The translations under genes were made by a program, and so were the position numbers. Positions 56,720 through 64,000 of a stretch of DNA of 64,000 nucleotides are shown here, one piece after another (the stretch's first letter is position 1; every line of letters begins with the position of its first letter). Source of the stretch: Cryptomeria japonica (lineage: Eukaryota; Streptophyta; Pinopsida; Cupressales; Cupressaceae); contig NC_081412.1 in the NCBI RefSeq assembly GCF_030272615.1, positions 39,362,791-39,426,790 on the forward strand, written 5' to 3'. Under the pieces are notes generated by a model. The model was not told where the DNA came from and searched no databases. It saw only the letters and a program-made list of their open reading frames with translations.

Positions 56720-59700
56720 TCATATTCCATCATCATCATCATCTTCTCTGTCTTCACGGGTGTCATGAGCAGCTGTGAGTTCTTGGATCATTGATTGGCT
56801 TGGGACTTTCATTGCATTGAGTTTCGCGTTTGCCACTTCTTTATTCCACTTGTGTTGCACCATCTTCTCTAAGTGCTTCGGCAGTTGATCATTCCCAATG
56901 AAAACCATAGATTCGATCCTAGCCACCTTGGTTATATCCTCCGGTGTGAAACTACTCCTAACTCTGATCTTCTCCATGTTCAACTGGAAAGACTTGACTG
57001 CTTCCTATGTGCTTGACCCGCAGATTCCTAGCTCCCAGTCATGATCGGGATTAACCACTTTATTATCCTTGACTATACTGCTTTGCAAATCCTGGAGTTC
57101 ATAGATGAAGATTTTTGCATCCGTAATTACCGACTGAAAGGTGAGCACCCGCCACATGATAGTTTTCTTTAGCACAAAAAGTTGGCATTCATCAGCTACC
57201 AGCTTAATTGAATGTTCTGTCAGAAATCTGGTAGCCCCATACTCTTTGATTTTGATAAACAGGGGCAGGACATTTTGCCATTTGTGCTCTTCTTTCTCCC
57301 ACGGTACAAGCTGGTTTTGGATTTCAGAAATCAGGCTCTGTACTTCATCACACAACTTTTGAGAGTCAGTAATGTATTTTTCACCATCTTTGATTACTTG
57401 TTCAATCCACTTCTCAACTGCTTCAGCAATGCTCTTAGCCCGTTGAACTTGGTTCATCAACTTCTTGTTTTCTAGAGAAGTTGGGTCAAAATTCTCAATG
57501 GCATGGGATATTGGAATTGCTCCAAGGCAACCGATGCTATCGATGAACTAAGCCAAAACACTTATGTGTCTTTTAAGTTCTCTTTTCTCCCATCCATCTT
57601 TCTCTGATCGGGTAAGCATTTTCTTCGCTGACACTTGGAAAAAAAGGTTATCTGTATCCCTGCTCATCTTTCCCAACTCTACTTTTGTGATTTCAAAATC
57701 ATCAGAACCGGCCTATTTGTTCTCATCTTTCAGTTTGTAAGAAGCAATTTCCACCGTCCATTTACCAGTTTCTTCGTCATTTTTCAGGTGAGCGGTGGTT
57801 TTGAACCTCTTTGGCTTTGGACTCTTCTCGGAGTACTTGGCAACCATCTCCTGAATTGGAATGGTCACAGGAAGAAAGCTCCTTTTCTTGTTCACTGAGG
57901 TTGTTAACCATTTAGGAGTCGCAGTAGAATGAGAAGTTCCTTCAATCATTTTTGGTGGTGGAGTCATAGCCACAGTCACCGTTTGGGAGTCTAGAGCACA
58001 AGCAACTTCACCATCCAAATCTTCAATTTCAAAGATCTGAGCCTCAAGCACTGCATCTTTTACTCCCATATCCTTGACCTGGTCCATCTTCCTCTGGGCG
58101 ACACTATGTGATCGAGTATGCCGAGGGGTATTGAAATCCAGAGTTGGGCTAGACCTGTGTCTAGGCTGAGCCGACTCGATTTCCTTACCTGCACGAATAG
58201 TTGCACTGTTAGAAGGACGTTTTGGTGAAGATATATTTCTTGCAGAAAGGGACTTGGCGCCTGGCTTCATTGCTTTCTTTTTAGCCACCCATGCCACAGT
58301 TCTTTCCAGAACTCATTCGGTTCTCAATTGTATGTCATCATTTTCCTCCTCATCCCAATTAATTGGGGGCATTTCAGTCTCTGCATGGGCTAAATACCCT
58401 GGTTCAAATAGTTCAAGATAATCTTCTTCAAGCCCTTTAATGTCTAACCTTATTTGCAAAGAGATAACCTGTTCTAGCACCAATCTCATGTTTTCCCTTT
58501 TGAAGACTTCAAGTTCATCTAAACAGTCTTCCCAGAAATCTTCTAACTGTGGTGTGGGAAGATAAGGCATTAAGCCAAGGCTCTGAGAAAATCCTTTATT
58601 GTCAAACCCTTTTCTTTCAGAATACAAAGAGAAATTAAAATTTCTAAGGTATGCTCCTATACTTAGTGCATCGGACATTGAATTACAAGACAACACTCCC
58701 AATTGTATTGGAAAATGACCTTCCCACTTGTCCTTAGGTTGTGCCTTCTTGACCACAGAGGTCAATTGTCTGCATACTTCTGCTAGAACAAAACAATCAG
58801 AACAGAAGTGGGGAAGCTTGAAGGGTTCCTCTTCAAAGCCTCCTACTCGTATATAGCAAAATCGTGGGAACTAGATGTAAAAGCTACCGAACTTCTTAAT
58901 CAAGATCTATGCATCATCTGAAATCTGTTTGGCCTTTGTACCCTTCAGTTCATGACACATATCACCCAGGAATGCATTGTGTACCCTTCTGAAATCTTGT
59001 AGGGCATTGTCTTTTTGCAGCATTGGATAAAACTCATACACCAGAACATCTTCCTCAGTGGGCTGCTTGTGTATACCCGTGAACTCTTTAACACAGGCCA
59101 TACAATACAAAAGATACGAGGACATGAAGAAGTTTTGTTGAAACTGATTGGCTAGACTCAACTGCTCTCTCATTGAATCGGCAATTAACTCTGCCCAATC
59201 CAAATATTGTTTGCCTTCCAGAACTAATTGCACATAGCAATATATCCAATCATCAAAGCTATAAGCTTTGGCAGAACCTCTGGCTCGATGCAACAGAAGC
59301 ATCACATCATGGATATGTGGCAACATGTGGTTCTTGTTAGGATTTTTAGGTAGTCTAGAACCACCTCTTTGAGGGACCTTCAACCAGAACTTCACCACAT
59401 TATTCTTGTGTCCGGCTCTATCTGCATTGAACTCACTGATTGACTAGGTAGGGGAGAAATTAGAAAACTGGTAATTCGGTATCTTGAAAACTGAAGCAAT
59501 TACCTCATGGTTAATGGCAAGAAGGGTTTTGCCATTATCTCTCTTAATAGTTTCAGATACAGGGTCATGTCTAGCAATACACTCCCGAACCAACTCTAGA
59601 CAAGGTATTGCTGGGGGAAAGGTTGCGGCTTCTAAAAGTCCACTACTCAAAATCTCTATACAAAAAGACTTATCAACACCCTTGAACACCCTTTCTTTCA

Positions 59701-59800
59701 AATCTTCAAGGTTCTCTCCCTTCAGGTCAGTATCACTAACTATGGCTTCTGTGGACGCCAAGCTAAAGATGTTTCCAAACAAGTGCAGGGTGGACTTCAT
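56720..59800 (-). pseudogene. ~1,027-codon ORF of unknown function in the unclassified insertion
   Basis: From ATG at 59800 one minus-strand frame runs to 56720 with seven in-frame stops (at 59444, 58907, 58871, 58313, 57713, 57548, 57005) and no frameshift. Residues 1-320 are helical: AINHEVIASVFKIPNYQF, MLPHIHDVMLLLHRARGSAK, YLDWAELIADSMREQLSLAN, NFFMSSYLLYCMACVKEFTG. Residues 350-500 are acidic and helical. Residues 500-690 are basic and Ser/Pro/Lys-rich (KKKAMKPGAKSLSARNIS). Residues 780-1000 are coiled-coil-like, and the end is an Asp/Glu run (REDREDDDDDG). No enzyme motif is visible. The helical block and overall layout resemble ORF2 at 24839-28045. Confidence 0.7.
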
Positions 59801-60014
59801 GATTTCAAAACAAGAAACCTAAATTTGATTGCAGTGAAACCTTTTGTATGAGAGAAAATGCAAGGGAAAACACTGGAAAAAATAAGGAAAGACTCACCTT
59901 CACAGTTGTATAATCGGATGACGGCTAGTAGCAAGAAAAACTCCTATCCAGGAATAACATAAACAAAAATCCAGCAGCAAGTAGCAAGTGCAGAACACAA
60001 ATGATTTTCATACC

Positions 60015-60305
60015 TTATTGAGAAAGGTAATGATACAGACACATTAAATGCAATGATTTCGCAATTTCATTCTGAATGCGGCAAATTAGTAGATTAGACC
60101 CCTGCACGCATGCATTGAATGCATGGTAGTGTACTTTAAGAAACTGCCAGTTCCCGAAATGCTCACTTATTTCGAAAAGGCCAAAGAATAACATCACTTT
60201 ACAATATGGTTCTGCCTCTCCATATTTAGCAATAAATGCACTTCTCAAAACATTAGAAAACGCAGGGCCCACCAACATTGAACCTGTATGAACATCTTGA
60301 ACCAA
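60015..60305 (-). other. short open frame upstream of the large ORF, doubtful
   Basis: 96 codons (LRSAFIAKYGEAEPYCKVML) in the insertion, no family recognised. It could be a 5' exon or chance. Confidence 0.25.
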
Positions 60306-60600
60306 CTTCTTGAGTGTTCAAGTAGTTCAAGATGTACGCCATGTCAAACTATTGACCACTTGCCGTGTTGAACACGTTGAACATATTTGAACCCCTTTGA
60401 ACTCAGTTCAATAAGTTCAACACAAACGTTATATCACTGAACAGGAGAAACTTTATTTACGAGCCGCTGCAAAGCACTTAGAGAAAATGTTAGTACGAAA
60501 AACTTTTCCCTGAACGCCTTGGAACCTATTGAACCTAAATGAACCTGTTGAACCCAATTCAGAATGGTTCAACGTGTTCAAGGAGTTCAATCAATTGTCT
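60295..60600. repeat. GTTCAA/TTGAAC-rich subterminal region
   Basis: About 18 occurrences of gttcaa or ttgaac/tgaac in 300 bp in both orientations, e.g. gttgaacacgttgaacat, ttgaactcagttcaataag, gaacctgttgaaccc. This density is far above the surroundings. Confidence 0.8.
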
Positions 60601-60742
60601 AAACTTGACTTAAACGACTAGAAAAAGGATTTGAGGACGCATTAAGGACTTGAACCAAGGTAATATAGCATGAACTAGGACTCCAACATAAAAAGGAAAA
60701 GATGACCCACTCTCGCCATGAAGAATAAATGACGTGGTAACA

Positions 60743-61563
60743 CCTTCATACTTACTTCCTGTCGGTCCTTTAGGTACTCTTCTAGCAAATAGTGCTTCAA
60801 GTTGCTCAAATTCTTCATCCTCTTTCCTCATATCTTCCAATTCTTTTGCATATAGGGCTTTCCAATCACTTTTGCTAATAGATGATGATGCATGAAAAGA
60901 AGGTTCAGACTTTGCAGCTCCATAGGGTCCAAATTCTTCAAGCTCAAAAGAAGATAATTTCCCAATCAGAATGTCTCTGTTAACTGAAGTGTTTGCCATT
61001 GTTCTCAATTCATTAATTGCAGTAGCCTTCATTTTGTAAGCCAATGGTAGGGCTCTCAAAACTTTAGAAACTATTTCATCTTCACTCAAAGATCCTCCAC
61101 AATATTGAATTCCCATGACAATCTCATTTACTCTTTCCATAAATGTAGCAATTCTTTCATTATCTTCCATCTTCAAGCTCTCATATCTTACCCGATAACC
61201 ATCAAGTTTAGCAATTTTGATAGTAGGGTCACCTTCATTTAGAGTGTGAAATTTATCCCACATAATCTTTGCAGATGATTTATCAGTCAATCCCATGATT
61301 TGTTGATCAGTGAGTGCACACAAGTGGGCTTCTTTAGCTCTGCAATCATTTTCAATATTTTTGTCCAAGTCTGCGGGAGCATGATTGCTAGATGCTGGAT
61401 CATAAGGTTTATATCCTTTTTTAGTGATCTTCCAAATATCCTTGCTGAGACATCTAAGATGAGTCTCCATTCGTATTTTCCATATCCCATAGTTTGTTCC
61501 ATCAAGCTTAGGGATTTGTCTTCTAAAAATAGCTGCCGATGGATTTGAATTATTAGTTGCCAT
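60743..61563 (-). pseudogene. copia Gag, N-terminal and capsid-like part
   Basis: ATG at 61563, about 60 bp after the 5' LTR. IPKLDGTNYGIWKIRMETHL is the N-terminal Gag motif (f.g.NY..W...m). CALTDQQIMGLTDKSSAKIM, WDKFHTLNEGDPTIKIAKLD, RIATFMERVNEIVMGIQYCG and KVLRALPLAYKMKATAINEL belong to the UBN2-type Gag domain. Open until the insertion at 60742; the frame then runs into the insert to 60610. The knuckle is on the other side (55600-55784). Confidence 0.9.
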
Positions 61564-61608
61564 AGGATCTACCTCAAGCGGTTAAGCTTCTGCAAAAGAA
61601 GACCAAAT

Positions 61609-61619
61609 CTCTGATACCA
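61609..61619 (-). promoter_or_regulatory. primer binding site of the copia element
   Basis: On the minus strand TGGTATCAGAG, two bases after the 5' LTR end TTCTAACA; initiator tRNA-Met type, shared with the element at 22407. Confidence 0.85.
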
Positions 61620-61621
61620 AT

Positions 61622-62871
61622 TGTTAGAATAACTGGTGGACAACTGAGAGGGGGGGTGAATCATTTGTCAACAGATTATATTAACCAAACCACTTTATAA
61701 CCTTTAACCGGAGCACATAAACATTGAATATCGAAATAGAAGAAACAGATACTTGTAAGGGATAAAACTTAAGTATGAAACAGAGAATCAACATAATGCA
61801 GCAATACCACATAACACCATGATTTGTATGTGGAAAATCCTATAAAGGGAAAAACCACGGTGGGAACCCTACCCACAATGAGATGATACTCCTACAAAAA
61901 ATATGTGATACAATAAGGGGCCTGCACATGCAGGAAGGCACACTGCCTAGAGCATACTGCTCATCACAAAGGAGTCTCATTGACTACAGAGAGGTTATAA
62001 CCACCTCAATATAATTGGACAACAATTCGGAAGAATGAATTACCAATGATAGCATCTACCATGCCTAATTACAGTCTCAGTTAAGCTCAATACTGGAGGC
62101 CTTTGACCACTTACATAAACCCAATCTGATCACCTATGATCGAACAAATCTCCTTCGCATATGATCTTTTCATTATTCGCACATTTCATTCCATGACCAT
62201 GATCTACAATGAGATCTTACATCAATTTATACAAACCCTAAGGCCTAAACCAATTAGGTCGGCCACCTAAAAGATATTACAATAAGATCATTACATACAT
62301 CCACATTACAATGATATACCATGTCGGATTTAGACCAAAACAACATTAACCAATCCATAATTCATCCCAGTAATGTGTAGAGAACATTTAATAGCACGTT
62401 ACATGATACCGGTACATAACCTAGATAGATACCGAACCCAAATAGATCCACCATGCCAAATCGATGTCTCCAATCAATCGAGGCACGAACAAAGATCACC
62501 TTCTGCATCCTGAATTCCATCTAGAAGCTGCACCAACACCACTTATGAATCTTGTCAAAGATTCTTAGTAAAAGTTCTGTCGGTAAAACCCTAAACCCTT
62601 ACCGGTATAGTCTTACTAGAATGTATGATAGCATCTAATCATCAAGTCAATACCAATTGACAAAAACATACTCCAGAAACATCAAACCAAACATATTCCA
62701 TTGATCCAAACATGTCACTAGTATCCAACTGATAGTCCCTTCTATCGATAACACTAGTTCTTCTACCGGTAATCAAAATTTGTCTGTTGGTAACCAATCA
62801 TAATAGCTAGTGTTGACATCAATGACAAAACATCAATGCAATACATAATCAATTCCTTCATATTGGCAACA
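61622..62871 (-). repeat. 5' LTR of the copia element
   Basis: In element sense TGTTGCCAATATGAAGG...CACCCCCCCTCTCAGTTG...ATTCTAACA. Closely similar to 50752-52030. TATA-like gtataaattga (minus) near 62222; ggtttttccctttatagg near 61840 is the U5-type block. Confidence 0.92.
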
Positions 62872-64000
62872 ATTAAATCCCCCAATATGAACACACGTGA
62901 TATGATATTGCCCAACCAGTCACACCCCCATGAGTCAATGGAGGGGCTCAAGGCCTACTAGACTTAAAAGAGACACAATCACAACCACAAGGAAACTCTG
63001 AACAATAAATGCAAGTAAAAGAAAATAATTGGTGAGCATAGTTAGAGGTAGACGTACCTAGATGAGTTGGGGAAGAGCCACTGAGAGGAGGTCGTTGCTG
63101 ATTTGCATGCTCGGTGTCGGTTTTGGAACATTCATGTTGTAGCAGTGAACCTCCACCATTCATGTTGGAGTCTACTACAACCAAGAGAGAATGAGATGCT
63201 CTAGGTAAGCAGTCAATTTGCCCAGGAAGAACTTGATCCAAAGAATTGCAGGGTGAATACATAGGGTGCACCGAAGGAGAGGATAAGACAACGTAGTACA
63301 AAAGGTTAGAGTAAATTGATACAGAGGTGGGAAGAGGCAACTGACTAGGTGACTAGAGTGGTGGAGGCTCACAATGGATCGATTTATTATCGCTAGCCTC
63401 ACCCAGAAGCTTGAAGTACTTAAGGGAAGAATAGCCAAAAGAGGAAGTGGATTTCATGAGTAAAGGAGGAGAGGCAAGAGGAAGGGCAGAGTGAGCCAAA
63501 AGGTGGGGGAGTCTAAGATAGTGGCTTGGACAAGGGTAAGGGAGGGTCGACAATAGCAAAGGATAACATAGAATGACCCGCACTGTATTTATGCTAAAAA
63601 ACCAAAAACTTATTTTTTTGTCTCCTAACGCATTCAACTTGTTTGCCCATGGCTCTAGCATGAGAAATAACATCCAATTGAATCCAAAGGTCTAGACAGA
63701 AAGCTGAAGCGAGATCCAAATGAAGAGGCAACAACCTTGAGTTCAAAAAATTGATCGACCTTCTCGTCTATTTGATGAATTATCTAAGGAGGGAAGAGAA
63801 GCCCGAACGAATATGTGCTTGGTGTAGGCATTCCAAAGGTAATGGGAATTTTTTACAAATGAGGGGATCAAATGAGAATCTCTGCATCTTTTTAAAAAGT
63901 CTAGGTCTACAACCTTTTTGGCTAGCTTAATCCTTAAAAACTCTAGTTGTTTAGATTTCATAGATAATTCCCTCCCATGAAGGGCATCGATTAATGCTAT
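62872..64000 (-). pseudogene. Penelope-like element, 5' region (runs off the window)
   Basis: Minus strand from the window edge: EFLRIKLAKKVVDLDFLKRC with RDSHLIPSFVKNSHYLW near 63790-63950 resembles the N-terminal helical region of Penelope-like RT proteins (fl..C....lIP.f). It is followed by Ser/Pro/Leu-rich spacer (62948-63673) like the leader at 50170-50529. Its position and strand fit as the missing 5' piece of the element continued at 50751. The assignment rests on one motif and on context. Confidence 0.5.

Larger units (their letters stand above)
55785..60742 (-). mobile_element. unclassified 4.96-kb insertion in copia gag
   Basis: Boundaries are exact: CCTTC at 55780-55784 and 60743-60747 is a perfect target duplication, and without the insert the copia gag frame is continuous. 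The insert begins TGTTAGCGAA and ends TGGTAACA, so the ends form a 5-bp inverted repeat of TG..CA type as in LTR elements. But I find no long direct repeat at the ends, no PBS and no PPT. It carries one minus-strand ~1,027-codon ORF (56720-59800) of unknown function and a GTTCAA-rich end (60295-60600). Candidates are a non-autonomous LTR element whose LTRs I cannot recognise, or a DNA transposon with unusual target size. Confidence 0.85.
50752..62871 (-). mobile_element. Ty1/copia retrotransposon with all pol domains, 12.1 kb including an insertion
   Basis: LTRs at 50752-52030 and 61622-62871, PBS and PPT present. On the minus strand the order is gag, protease, integrase, RT, RNase H, which is copia order. 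Removing the 4.96-kb insertion (55785-60742) and one target copy leaves gag, protease, integrase and the first part of RT in one frame. Frameshifts near 53510 and 52680 and several stops inactivate it. No target duplication is visible (tatat left, attaa right), so one end may have been altered. It interrupts the Penelope-like element. Confidence 0.92.

Noticed and set aside
50752-62871. Target-site duplication for the copia element
   Set aside because: tatat on the left and attaa on the right do not match; I could not find an alternative pair by shifting the ends.

Overview
The window looks like nuclear DNA of a land plant, most likely a gymnosperm (conifer-type). Evidence: one intronless PLS-class pentatricopeptide-repeat (PPR) gene lies among large, old, AT-rich transposable elements nested inside each other. 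One of these is a Penelope-like retroelement with a GIY-YIG endonuclease, a type known in plants mainly from conifers (Dryad elements). There is no sign of operons, rRNA, tRNA or CRISPR. The conifer assignment is an inference.

Layout. 1-6000: degenerate tandem repeat (690-1600), a decayed pogo/Tigger-like transposase (2061-2639) abutting a Ty3/gypsy RT-RNase H relic (2660-3240), and a solo copia-type LTR (3637-5144) with a near-perfect 5-bp target duplication. 6000-9640: the PPR gene (6254-9337), the only clear host gene, followed by a frameshifted remnant of its DYW domain. 10899-38632: a 27.7-kb Tat-lineage Ty3/gypsy element on the minus strand with two ~1.46-kb LTRs, PBS, PPT, gag, protease, RT, two RNase H domains and integrase. 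It also carries an antisense (plus-strand), apparently spliced ORF with a plant mobile domain. A 6.8-kb non-autonomous copia-like LTR element (22407-29203, TSD AAAGA) is inserted in it, and an opposed related LTR lies in its leader (from 32876). 39030-64000: a Penelope-like element on the minus strand, split into three pieces. The first interruption is a 9.4-kb non-autonomous gypsy-like element (40342-49784, TSD GGTAG). The second is a 12.1-kb Ty1/copia element (50752-62871, minus), whose gag is itself interrupted by a 4.96-kb unclassified insertion (55785-60742, TSD CCTTC).

How the parts relate. The Tat element and the 40-50 kb element share leader blocks, PPT region and LTR style, so the second looks like a non-autonomous relative. 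The 22-29 kb element shares LTR ends, PBS and repeated polypurine tracts with the full copia element and was probably mobilised by such an element. Two of the non-autonomous insertions carry ~1,000-codon ORFs of unknown function, interrupted only by in-frame stops. These ORFs appear to share a helical N-terminal domain, which is the best candidate for something undescribed. The GCGC-centred motif arrays in the Tat leader and in the intron of its antisense ORF are the second candidate.

All transposon ORFs here carry stops or frameshifts, so none of these copies should be active. Alignments, element boundaries and counts were made by eye.
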